Positions 1-10,000 of a stretch of 53,195 nucleotides of DNA are shown in pieces; position 1 is the first letter of the stretch, and each line of letters begins with the position of its first letter. The notes under the pieces are model-generated. The model saw nothing but the letters and a program-made list of their open reading frames with translations. It was not told where the DNA came from and made no database searches. The DNA is taken from IMG/VR virus record IMGVR_UViG_3300020200_000042, positions 1 through 53,195 of that record. One strand, written 5' to 3'. This DNA is from a virus. The translations under genes and the position numbers were made by a program.

Positions 1-101
1 GAAATCTCGGCGGAACGCTTGATTTCCTCGTCTATCGCGACGAGAAGAACGACCAATTGATCGACGAGCGAGGATATCTTGGTTTTTTCCTTAGTTTCCA
101 T
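1..101 (-). CDS. Start of a small unknown protein, cut by the window edge
   Basis: On the minus strand an ATG at 101-99 opens a frame that stays open to base 1. The visible peptide is 33 residues and begins METKEKTKISSLVDQLVV. A purine-rich AGAGGT lies about 7 bases upstream of the ATG on the minus strand, a credible ribosome site. The gene follows the terminase stop by 24 bases in the same direction, so the two are probably co-transcribed leftward. The visible part looks helical and mixed-charge, with no recognisable domain. Function is unknown. Confidence 0.6.
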   Translation of the reverse strand, partial: METKEKTKISSLVDQLVVLLVAIDEEIKRSAEI

Positions 102-125
102 CAGCTACCTCTTTTCTAGGATTAC

Positions 126-1439
126 CTAGGCGATGATAGCGGCTTTCCTTCGGAAAGGCAACCCCAATCCCGCCAGAAACGAGAAGGCTCCGACGGCGGA
201 GTCGACCTGGTCGTCATGGTTGGCGGCTTCCGGAAAAGAGGAAAATTCGTCCAACCAGTCGCCCATCCACGGGGATCTGACTATTCGGACGTTTCCGTTC
301 GCCACGGCGGCGGCGAATGGTCTCGCCCTGGTCACCTTGTCCCCGGTGGATCTAATCCCGATGAAATCGTAACCCGGCAGAACGTACCTGGAATACTGAT
401 CGATGAGCGCTTTACCCGAGGATCCTGGCTCCTGCTCCATTCTTATCGCCACCACCGGACCGTCCTCCGCCGCCGTCTGGGCGATCAGTTGTTCCACCTT
501 GTCCCCCTTGACCCTGGCCCTTTTCACGTCGAGCACGTAGGAGACCCCGTTCTCGTAGACCACGAGCGTCCCCACCGTCCAGTCCGGATCGGGGTTGGAT
601 TGATTCGCCTCGGTCGCGGCCAAATCCCAAAACCTGCACGCCTTGGCGTTGGGACCGAGTTTGGGGACCTCGTGATCGTCGATGATGACGAAGGCCGTTC
701 TGTCGAAAAGAGAGCCGAGCGTGGTCGCCCACCAATCTCCCTCCTCCAGCCTTTTTCTTTCTATGGGATCCAGCGCCGCCAACGCGAGACGATACGAATC
801 GGCGTCTATGCCCGGATTGTCGGTCAGCTTCGAGGGCACGAAAACCCTCCCGTGCGTGACCCCTTCGACGATGAACCTTTGTCTCACCCAGTTGGGGGCG
901 GGGTTCGACGCGGCTCTCATCCTCAGCGGAACGGACGAGAGCGGTCCCGATGCCGGACGTCGCAACCGTGAGAATAGGTACCTGTAGTCGTTCTCCCTTA
1001 TTTCCGTGACCTCGTCCATGCCTATGAATTGAAATTCCGAGCCTTTGTAGCGAAGGTAGTCGTTTTGGTTGTTGAGGTAACCGAACGAAATTCTCGCCCC
1101 CGAAGGAAAGGTGGCGACGTAGGTGTTGTTGTTCCAGTGAACCTGGTCGTGAATTGATATCCAGCCACGAAATCTGTCCATAAGAGCCCCGGGCAAGGAA
1201 AGATCGGCGAAAGTGCGCCTAAACAGGATCGCCGAATATCCGGGAACGTCCAAGTACTGCATCGCCGACATGAGTAGTGCCGAGGATTTGCCTCCTCCGG
1301 CCGCGCCTCCGAAGAGGGCCTCCAGCTGATTCGTTCTCAGGAACACCTTCTGCGTTATGGACGGACTCTCCGGGCAGAACAAAGAGTCCTTCGGGCGGAG
1401 AAACTCCAATACCTTGTCCCAGTCGGTTTGATCATTCAT
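126..1439 (-). CDS. terL: Phage terminase large subunit (packaging ATPase/nuclease)
   Basis: This 437-aa protein has the motif order of a large terminase, the motor that pumps DNA into the prohead and cuts it. A Walker A loop GGAAGGGKS sits at residues 44-52 and a Walker B FIGMDEV at 138-144 (Asp142, Glu143). The C-terminal half has the acidic residues of the RNase H-like nuclease: Asp in RFWDLAA, an acidic MEQEPG segment, and Asp in HDDQVDSA near the C-terminus. Length is normal to slightly short for the family. It is transcribed away from all other head genes, which is unusual since terL usually precedes portal on the same strand. No clear Shine-Dalgarno precedes the ATG; the 10 bases before it are AT-rich (tatata). 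No small terminase is recognisable in the window. Confidence 0.96.
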   Translation of the reverse strand: MNDQTDWDKVLEFLRPKDSLFCPESPSITQKVFLRTNQLEALFGGAAGGGKSSALLMSAMQYLDVPGYSAILFRRTFADLSLPGALMDRFRGWISIHDQVHWNNNTYVATFPSGARISFGYLNNQNDYLRYKGSEFQFIGMDEVTEIRENDYRYLFSRLRRPASGPLSSVPLRMRAASNPAPNWVRQRFIVEGVTHGRVFVPSKLTDNPGIDADSYRLALAALDPIERKRLEEGDWWATTLGSLFDRTAFVIIDDHEVPKLGPNAKACRFWDLAATEANQSNPDPDWTVGTLVVYENGVSYVLDVKRARVKGDKVEQLIAQTAAEDGPVVAIRMEQEPGSSGKALIDQYSRYVLPGYDFIGIRSTGDKVTRARPFAAAVANGNVRIVRSPWMGDWLDEFSSFPEAANHDDQVDSAVGAFSFLAGLGLPFRRKAAIIA

Positions 1440-1498
1440 GCTATATATAAATTAGCCTGCGCGCTAGATTGTGGCGGTCAGTAGTTCCGGAGGTCTCC
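1440..1498. promoter_or_regulatory. Divergent intergenic region between terminase and the head operon
   Basis: This is the only place in the window where genes diverge. It holds an AT-rich TATATAA stretch (1443-1450) and, just downstream, the ribosome site GGAGG at 1489-1493 for the small rightward gene. Promoters for both directions should lie here or inside the first bases of each gene, but I cannot point to a convincing -35/-10 pair. The call rests on gene layout. Confidence 0.35.
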
Positions 1499-1693
1499 TT
1501 GGGTTCCGAATTTTTGAGAATTTTGTCGGCGGTCTGGTCAAATATGACCTCCAGGTCGACCATCGCTAATACGTTGATGGCTTCATTTATACTGTTTACT
1601 GGAATAGGTACGTTTTTGATTAATCCGATCGTCGGCTTCATAACCCTTGGAGTCGTCTGCGGAGCCGTCGGATACCTGCTCGGAATGGAGTAA
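1499..1693 (+). CDS. Small protein with two predicted membrane helices
   Basis: A TTG start at 1499 is preceded by a perfect GGAGG (1489-1493) with a 5-base spacer, which is why I prefer it over the TTG at 1469 or the internal ATG at 1544. The product is 64 aa. Its C-terminal two-thirds is hydrophobic and can form two short membrane spans (around TLMASFILFTGIGTFL and FITLGVVCGAVGYLLG) joined by INPIVG. It ends 7 bases before the portal start. A two-helix peptide of this size could act in the membrane, for example in holin-like or DNA-entry roles, but nothing in the sequence decides this. Function unknown. Confidence 0.55.
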   Translation: MGSEFLRILSAVWSNMTSRSTIANTLMASFILFTGIGTFLINPIVGFITLGVVCGAVGYLLGME

Positions 1694-1700
1694 ACCCTCA

Positions 1701-3935
1701 ATGGCCTGGAACACGACGTCGAATAAGAGCGCTGGCACGAGTGGCGTGAAAGCCCTGAACCCCGGGGCTCCCGTCGCATACAACCCGTCGCAGGTCGGCA
1801 AGCCGTACCGAGACGCCTGGGACATAGAGCGCGCCTACAGAGAGGGGTTTCAGAAAGTCACGTGGGTGAATAGATGCATAGACGCCATCGCCGGAAACCA
1901 GTCGCGTCTCCCGGTCGTACTAAGAGAGAACAACGATCCCGCGGGAAGAATCGTAAGACAGTCGGACAGAAAAATCCTGGACATACTCAACACCAAATCG
2001 AACATGGGCGAGAACTCGTTCGTTTTCAGGTACCGGCTCTCATCGCAATTGCTGATGTCGTCGCGCGGGGCGTTCATCGAGAAGATTCGCGGTAGGGACG
2101 GCGAATTGATCGCCCTACAGCTACTTCCTCCGCAACACACCTCCCCGATACCGGATCCAAGGAGGTTCGTATCCGGTTTCGAGGTCGACATGAGGAACGG
2201 CACGAAGGTCGTTTTAAAGCCGCAGGACGTCGTGTGGATCAGGAAACCGCATCCCCTGGATCCGTATTTGTCGTTGACCCCGATGGAGGCCGCCGGAATC
2301 GCAATAGAAATAGAGAATTTGTCCAAGCTTTACAACAGGAATTTCCTTCTCAACGACGGAAGACCCGGCGGGTTGCTGGTCGTGCGCAGCGAAATAGACG
2401 ACGACGACAAGGACGAACTGAGAAATCGTTTCAGGGGAAACGTCAGTAGGGCGGGAGCCGTCACCGTGATATCCGCCGACGAGGGAATAGATTTCGTGGA
2501 CACCGGGCAGAGCCCCAGGGACGCCAATTACGTACAAATGAGGCAAATTCAGAAAGAAGAGATACTCGCCGCTTTCGGGGTTCCGGAGTCCGTAATCGGG
2601 AACGCCGCCGGAAGAACTTTTTCCAACGCGGCGGAGGAACATAAGGTTTTCTGGAACGAAACCATGCTTCCGCACCTCGAGACGATCGCCCGAGGACTCG
2701 ACGAAGTCGACGACGATTACTACATAGATTTCGACGTCACCGACGTTCCGGTTCTCGTGCTTTACAAACAGGAGCGAGATAGGTATCTGATGAACGAGTA
2801 TCAAACCGGTCTCATCAGCGGCAACGAATACAGGGAGGGTGCGGGAAGAAAGAAAATAGATTCCGAATTGATGGACGCGATGTTGACGAACCCCAATCTC
2901 ACGCCGATCGGATACACGAATAAGAAGTTCGAACCGCAGGCGGCGATGGCCATGCCAGGGGGTTCCGTGCCCCCGGCTGGAGCCCCGGGCGGACCGATGA
3001 TACCCGGTACGCAACCGGCTCTACCCATGGAACCGTCGATGGCCGCTCCCCAGGAGGGGATGACGGCGGCTCTCGCGGCCGAGGGAGAGGTGCCGATGCA
3101 GGTCAAGTCGGTCGAGATCGACGAACTCTCGGAGACCGAGAATTTGATGAAGAGCGCCGTCGTCGACGACGAACAGATCCAAACCAAACTCCTCAACGAC
3201 GAATGGAGCTACAAGGTGGAGGAGTCGCTGACCAGGTGGAGCGAAATCCTCGAGTCGTCGCTCGAGCGTTTCGTAGAAAGACAGCAACGCGTGGTGCTCG
3301 AGAAGGCGACCGGCTCCAAATCCAGAAAATCGCTCGAGGCGAAATCCCTGGATTCCGAGACGATATTCGACCAAGCGGTATGGGACAAACAATTGAACGA
3401 GGATTTGCGTCCGATAATCAACGGAATAATGAACGACGCCAGCATGTCGGTTACTCAGGATTTCGGCATGCAGGCGGAACCCGACGAGGAAGAAATCAAG
3501 ACGCAGCTTGATTTACAAATCGAGAGAATTCAAAAGATAAACGAAACCACGGCCAAGGAGGTTTCGGCCGCCGTTCTTATCGCGGTTTCCATGGAGGACG
3601 GCGAGGACAAACTCGGAATGCTCAAAGCCGCCCTCATAGCCGTCTTTGCCAACATGCTCGCCAAAAGAAAGAAGGTCATAGCGGAGAACGAGGCTTGGAC
3701 GGCCTACAACACCGGATCCTTCTTGGCCGCTAAATCGGTCGGCGCATTCAAGAAAACTTGGATTTCCGAGAGGGATAAGAACGTGAGACCCGAGCACGCG
3801 GCGTTGGACGGACAAACCGTTCCGATAGGGGAACCGTTCGCGGTGATGGGGGAGAGCATCAAATACCCAGGAGATCCCTCGGCACCGCTGCATCTTACGA
3901 TAAATTGTCGTTGCAAAGTTCGTTTTGCAATTTAG
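1701..3935 (+). CDS. HK97-type portal protein fused to a Mu-F-like minor head domain
   Basis: The 744-aa product starts at ATG 1701, with GGAG at 1687-1690; the open frame extends upstream but that part overlaps the preceding gene. Roughly the first 400 residues resemble the HK97-family portal: an N-terminal TWVNRCIDAIAGNQSRLP segment, a central WIRKPHPLDPY...SPMEAAG-like stretch, and the late LAAFGVPESVIGNAAGRTFSNA motif typical of these portals. A Pro/Gly/Met-rich linker (about 2938-3080) and a long charged helical region follow. The last about 90 residues carry the Mu-F head-morphogenesis signature: an RPEHAALDGQ motif and a terminal LTINCRC. The portal is the dodecameric vertex through which DNA passes; MuF proteins assist head assembly and are ejected in some phages. 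Fusion of the two is known but uncommon. Confidence 0.93.
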   Translation: MAWNTTSNKSAGTSGVKALNPGAPVAYNPSQVGKPYRDAWDIERAYREGFQKVTWVNRCIDAIAGNQSRLPVVLRENNDPAGRIVRQSDRKILDILNTKSNMGENSFVFRYRLSSQLLMSSRGAFIEKIRGRDGELIALQLLPPQHTSPIPDPRRFVSGFEVDMRNGTKVVLKPQDVVWIRKPHPLDPYLSLTPMEAAGIAIEIENLSKLYNRNFLLNDGRPGGLLVVRSEIDDDDKDELRNRFRGNVSRAGAVTVISADEGIDFVDTGQSPRDANYVQMRQIQKEEILAAFGVPESVIGNAAGRTFSNAAEEHKVFWNETMLPHLETIARGLDEVDDDYYIDFDVTDVPVLVLYKQERDRYLMNEYQTGLISGNEYREGAGRKKIDSELMDAMLTNPNLTPIGYTNKKFEPQAAMAMPGGSVPPAGAPGGPMIPGTQPALPMEPSMAAPQEGMTAALAAEGEVPMQVKSVEIDELSETENLMKSAVVDDEQIQTKLLNDEWSYKVEESLTRWSEILESSLERFVERQQRVVLEKATGSKSRKSLEAKSLDSETIFDQAVWDKQLNEDLRPIINGIMNDASMSVTQDFGMQAEPDEEEIKTQLDLQIERIQKINETTAKEVSAAVLIAVSMEDGEDKLGMLKAALIAVFANMLAKRKKVIAENEAWTAYNTGSFLAAKSVGAFKKTWISERDKNVRPEHAALDGQTVPIGEPFAVMGESIKYPGDPSAPLHLTINCRCKVRFAI

Positions 3936-4023
3936 TTTCAGTAAATTCAGCTAGTTTCTTCAAACCGTTTCAAAAACTTCCCGCGGATAACGATTCCGTG
4001 GTTTATGATTGACGAAGGCACTG

Positions 4024-7000
4024 ATGAAAAACACGCAAATCACAGAAGACTCTTCGTACTTGTACAAGTCCCTAAACGGACAGATCAACATAGACGAAGC
4101 CAAGGGCGTGGTGGAGGCGTTCGTCGCCGGAATCGGTAACAAGGATTCTGTAAACGACATATGTTTACCCGGTTGCTTCACCAATTCCCTCGCCAGACGA
4201 AAACCCAGAGTCGTGTGGGGTCACGACTGGAATTCCCCCATCGGCAAAGTTTTGGAGATATACGAAGTAGGACCGAACGATCCGCGACTGCCGGCGAGAA
4301 TGAGAAAAGCCGGCGTCGGCGGTTTGTACGTCAAGGTTCAATTCAACCTGAAGGCGGAGAAGGGTAGGGAGGCTTTCGCCAACGTTTCGTTTTTCGACAT
4401 GGAGCAGGAATGGTCGATCGGGTACAAGACCCTCGACGCGGTATTCGATCCGGTGCAAAACGCGAATCTCCTCAAGGAGGTGGAGCTGTACGAAGTCTCT
4501 CCCGTGTTGCACGGCGCCAATCAACTCACCGGAACCATATCCATCAAAGCCGACGGGACCGAAACGCAGATCAAGGACGGGCAGGGTCCTTGCTGGCCCG
4601 GATACAAACAGGTCGGCACGAAGAAGGGCAAGGGCGGGAAGATGGTTCCCAACTGCGTGCCAGTCGACGGCAAATCGCTCGAGGACGAGTGTTGCCCTGA
4701 CGAAAAAGCGGCCGATAAACCGGTCCTACGCGATCCCAAGGGTGGATTGACGGCCGCCGGGAGGGCCCATTTCAAGAGAACCGAGGGCGCGAATCTGAAA
4801 CCGGGCGTGAAGGGCGCGGCCGACACGCCGGAGAAAATGCGCAGGAAGGGTTCCTTCCTCACGCGCTTCTTCACCAATCCCAGCGGTCCGATGAAGAAAC
4901 CGAACGGCAAGCCCACCAGGCTCGCCCTCTCCGCCGCCGCCTGGGGGGAGCCGGTACCCCAGGACGCGTCCGATGCCGCGAAATTGGCGGCAAAGGGTAG
5001 AAGATTGCTGGAGAGATACGAAAAGACCAAGAAGAAAAAGAAAGACGATTCCGATTCGACGCAAAACAAAAATCACGTAGAGGCGATTTATTCCGCCTAC
5101 AATTCGCAAAGCAACGAAAGCTTCGGCAGAGCCTCCATGTTGACCAGGTCCCTGGCGAAACATTTCGGCGGAGCGGTAAGACTCGTGAAAGCCGACAATG
5201 ACATAGCGATTTTCGAAATGGGTGCCGGTACCGGGACGGAAATGCTGAGAGTCGCCTACCACTACGACGGCGACGAGTTCATGTTCGGGACTGCGCAAAA
5301 AGTAAAGCCCGAAACCGTGTTCATCCCGATCGGTAGCGAGGGCGCTCCTACGGGCGGGATCGTCACCTCGCCGTCCGCCACGACTCCGCAGACCCCGATG
5401 CTCGCCGCGGGCGTTCCCTCGGCATCGTGTTGCGATTCGTGCGCCGCCGGGAAGAACGTTTGCGCAAGTCCGAAATCTTTGGCGACTTGGGAAGAATTCA
5501 CGGAAAAAAACGACGGTAATCATTCGTTGTTCGTTCTCGAAAGAGGGGACGACCCGACGGAGATTTTTGACGCGTTGTCCGCCGTAGGCGAATATCACGG
5601 ATTTTCTGTCAAGACCCTCAACGACGGATTCCTCATCGAGGACTACGACTCCCTTTCGGACGAAGCCGTGGAGGCGGTGGGGACGCTGGGTCGCGCGATG
5701 GAGCAAAAAGCTTTACGCAGACTGAGGGGGCGAGGCTCACGAGGGAACATGGATCCGCGAACGGCCATAGACGCCGATCTGGACAGACTCGTGCTCGAGG
5801 GAATACCGATGATCAACCTCGGTCGCGGCGTACCGGATCCCACGCCTTTCGGGAATGTTCCCGATGTGGGAGGGGGTCGTGCCGAGAGGCTTGCGCGAAC
5901 TCTTTCTCCGAGGGTGCGACGTAACCAGCAGAGGACGATGGGACAACTTGAAGGTGCAATAGAGCCTTCGCTCATGGATAGGGCCACGGAGAGGGTCGCT
6001 AGGGGAATGGACGCCGCCGAGACCAGAATCAGCGATCAAATGGGTCGTTTCGTTGGCGATTTAAGGGAGGAGCGAGACGCGAGAAAGGCGAGAAGGTTCG
6101 AAAAGGCGAAGAAGAGGGCTCAAAAGAGGGGTTGGTTGCCCACCGAAGAACAACTCGCCCGAAAGAGGTCGGCGGAAGAAGCGCTTTTCGACTTGGATGA
6201 TCAGGAGGACATGCTTCTCGCGATGGAGCAAACGAGACGATCCCGGATGGGTCTTCCGGCGATGTCGCGAGAAGAGTCGGCAAGAATGCTCGACAGGAAC
6301 ATTCCCGATCGCCACGAAAAACGCAAGAAACTTTACGACGAGCTTTACGGCGACAGCGGAGCGATGCGAAGCGAAATGCCGGCCGTACCCTACCCGCAAC
6401 GACAACCAGAGAAAGTTCCCGAGCGCGTCCCCGAGAAAGTTCCAGAGAAAGTTCCCGAGAAAGTTCCCGAGAAAGTTCCCGAGAAAGTTCCCGAGAAAGT
6501 TCCCGAGAAAGTTCCCGAGAAAGTTCCCGTAAAACCGACGCGCGTCCCCGAGAAAGTTCCCACGAAGCCGCAACGCGTCCCCGAGAAAGTTCCCACGAAG
6601 CCGCAACGCGTCCCCGCCAAGCCGCAACGCGTCCCCGAGAAGGTTCCAGTGAAACCAGCGCGGGTCCCCAGGAAGGTTCCAGCACGCACCTCCGCCGACT
6701 CCGGGGCGATGTCGAAGGAGCCCGAGAAAGGCGATCAAATTAGATTTTACGGAAGCTCGGATCCTTACACGAAACTACAGCCCGGAACGATGGGCAGGGT
6801 GACGAGAGTCGCTCCGGACGGAACGATTTCGGTGGAGTGGGAAGACGGAAGTTCTTTGAAGATGATTCCCGGCGAGGACGTCTTCCAAATCATGCCGCCG
6901 GCTAAAACCTACGCAGACTTGAATCAACTCATAGAAAGCCCTTGGCGCTTTGACGAAAACATAAGTCTTCACCTGGATCCGAAAACCGGAGTTATTTATG

Positions 7001-10000
7001 AAGCCGACGCCTACGGTCAATTGGTCGAACGGCTCGGAGACGGGGCGAAGCTGACCCAATTGAACGAGTTCAACATCGATGATACCGACTCCGTCGGCTA
7101 CGACGACGCAGGCAATCTGGTCAATCGCGGACCGGACGGGGACGAAATAATCTTCACGGCGGAGCAGCTCGGCGATTCGGGTGCGATGACTCGTCCGTTG
7201 CCGGGAATGTCCGAAGAAGAATACGAGGCATGGCTCGCGGAACATCGCGCAAAGAGCAAGTGGAAGGGGCGGAGGGGCACCGGGATCTTCGTGGACCCCG
7301 ACACGGGCAAGCCGGCGAGTCCGAAAGACAAAGAAGTCCTCGACAAAGTGATGGAACAAATGCTGGCTGCCATAGAAAGCGACGATCCCGACTCAATTCA
7401 CTCCATGGAAGATCTTACGAACGCTACAAGGAATCCGGACGGAAGCTGGTCCTTTGACTCTCCCGAGGCCGTCATAGAAATAATAGAGGGAGAGGCGGCC
7501 GGGGATACGCCAGAAGAAATTCTGGACAGAATTCGCCGCGCCAACGGCGAAGTGGACGACGAAGCGGAAGGCGATTCGGGTGAAATGACCGTGAATCGCG
7601 GGGTTCCGGACGACGTGCGTAGGGTCGTACAGGGAACGGACAGAAGCAATTTGGTCGGCGGGCGTGCCGAGCCGATGAGGAGAGCCAACGAAGCCCTCGT
7701 TTCCGCGGCCAACCGCACGATTCGTCCGGAATCGAGCGGAGACACCACGGATCCCGCATCTCGGGCGGCCAGCGACATCATTAAAACTTTTGATCAGTTC
7801 AAGCTTTCTCAGGCGGAAGTGGACGATCACATCGAGAGAATCAAGGCGTCCATGGGTCGGATGGTCGGCGAGGTCGGTAATTCCGAGTCGAGAGAAAAAA
7901 TCATCGACACCTTCAATAGGGTGCTCGGAAAACTCACTCCGGAACAGATCGCCTTCGAGCGATCGAGGATAAGGGAGAGAATAAAGAACGCCGGGTTCGA
8001 CGAAATGCGCCGTATGTTCGGATTGGACGACGAATCCAATTCCGGAGCCATGGCGAAAAGAGCCGCCAAAACCCCGGAAAAACTGGAACGATTCGAAAGG
8101 GAAGATCTCGGAAGGCGCATATGGCTGGAGCGAACCTACGACGGCAAGACGCTCGACGACGTAGCCAGAAAACACAGAATGAGTCGGGAAGCCGCGCGTC
8201 AACTGGAGATTATGCACGCCAGAAAACTGAACGGAATGGATCCCTCATCGGACAACAGGGTAGGTAGATCGACCATAGAAAGAGTCGTGTCGAGATCCGC
8301 AATCGGGCTCTCTGATCAGGAAGCCGACCTCCTACGCAGAAGATTCGACGGAGAACTCCTTGAAGAGTCGGCCAGGAGAATGAGGATGGACAAAAACGCC
8401 GTTCGGAGAATGGAACAGCTCGCTCTCAGAAAGATGCGGGATTTCATCGTGGCGGCGGAAAAATTCGAAAACGAAGCGGATTCCGGCGCGATGCGTCGCG
8501 GATCTGGAGGCACGGCGGCAGACGCCGACCGCCCAAAAGGTCGTAGGTTTCCGGGGCGTAGAGCCCGGAAGACACCAGGTTTCACGATTCCCGAAATGGT
8601 GGAGTCGCTAAGCGACAGTTACGGCAGCGACATGTCCAGATCCGACATCATCGCCGCCGCCGTACTGATGCGCATAAGAAGATCGATGACCGACAAAATA
8701 GACTATCTGCTGGCGAAGGGAGCGAGAAGTAGGAGATTCTCCGCCCTGGCCGACGAAATAACCAAAGCCGACGCCGTCTACAAAGACGGCTCGACCACCG
8801 GATCCGCTTTCGTCAAGACCGTTTTCGGCTCCAGCGCTGAATTGAAAAAACTGATCCAGAGAAGAGCGAACAGAATCGACGAGGTAAAAGACGTTGACGG
8901 AATAGTGAACGCAAGAACCGCCGTAACCCTCGAGGAGGTCGGCGGCGACGTGAGGGAAGCCGCGCAAAAATTGGGCATTGATCCCAAGGTCGTGGAGAGA
9001 CGGGCTATCGCTCACTCGATCATCGCCCAAGCGATAGCGACTCCGGAAACGCTGAAAATAGCGTCGCAGATAGATTCGCAATTCGCTTACGGGATCCTGT
9101 CGCCGAAACAAAAAACGCTTATCAAATTATGGTTGGCCGGTTTCAGCCCCGAGGAAATAGCCGAGACGCTAAACATGACGAGAGCCGACGCATGGAGGGA
9201 TCTCGGAAGAGCGGTAAGACGAATGTCCATGGGCAACCCCGAATGGGTGAGCGAAAAAAACAGAAGAACCATCGCTTCCGTTGATTTGGCCAGCGACGAA
9301 GCCGGAGTTTTCTCGGAGTTGACGCTTTCCGACGGATCGAAACACAGGAACTACCTATCAAAGAGCCCCATCGGTAGCGGAGCAAGCGGAGCAATGGCCA
9401 GGGCCGAGGTGGTGAGCGTCGCCACGGACGCCGGCGAGGAAAGTTACGTGATGGTTCCGGCGAGAGGGGACAGGAATCCTTCATCCTTCTCGCTCTTCCC
9501 GTTGAGAACCAGGAACGAGGATTTGATTTACGAAGCCGTCGCGGCGGAGGCGAGCGGGATGCTCAATTCCGGTTTGTTCGCGAGAATAGTCACGGACGAA
9601 TCCGGTGATCAGAAATTGTTCGCCGGATCCCTCGGAAAGAATTCGATAAAAACGCTATCGGAGATCGGAACCGTCAACGAGAGAACTCCGTTCGTGACGT
9701 CTCTCGCTTCGGACGAAAGGTACGGAAAAGCCCTTCTAGCGAAGTACGACGATCTAAGGAACGTCCTATCCGATACTCCGTTCTCGGAGAATCTGGGCGT
9801 GGACGACCGTCGTCTTTCCAGACTGTCGGAAATCTCGGAAAAAATAAGGAACTCGGCCGCCGTAACGCCGGAAGAAATAGTCGTCATGGATTCCATATTG
9901 TCCGAAATCGACGACTCGAGGCGATCGGCCATACGTCGCCTACCCCACGATTTCGACGAGGAGACGACCGATTCCTTCGTCAACGCCGCCGACGATAGGA

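Noticed and set aside
216-971. Plus-strand frames opposite the terminase
   Set aside because: The minus frame has complete terminase motifs; the plus frames have none and no ribosome site.
1469-1498. Upstream TTG start for the small membrane protein
   Set aside because: The TTG at 1469 has no ribosome site, while the TTG at 1499 follows GGAGG at ideal spacing.
1647-1700. Extended N-terminus of the portal
   Set aside because: This part overlaps the membrane-peptide gene, and ATG 1701 has its own GGAG. The extra 18 residues do not look portal-like.
4726-5706. Long minus-strand open frame opposite polyprotein A
   Set aside because: It is a shadow of a strongly coding plus-strand frame, with Arg/His-rich composition and no ribosome site. 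The same applies to 27408-28340, 11434-11985, 16858-17622 and 37094-38002.
6029-6685. Minus-strand repeat protein (Glu-Leu-Ser-Arg repeats)
   Set aside because: It is the antisense reading of the Val-Pro-Glu-Lys repeats, and the plus frame continues before and after it.
8053-8493. A complete sigma factor
   Set aside because: Only region-4-like helices are present; no region 2 or region 3 sequence is visible in the segment.
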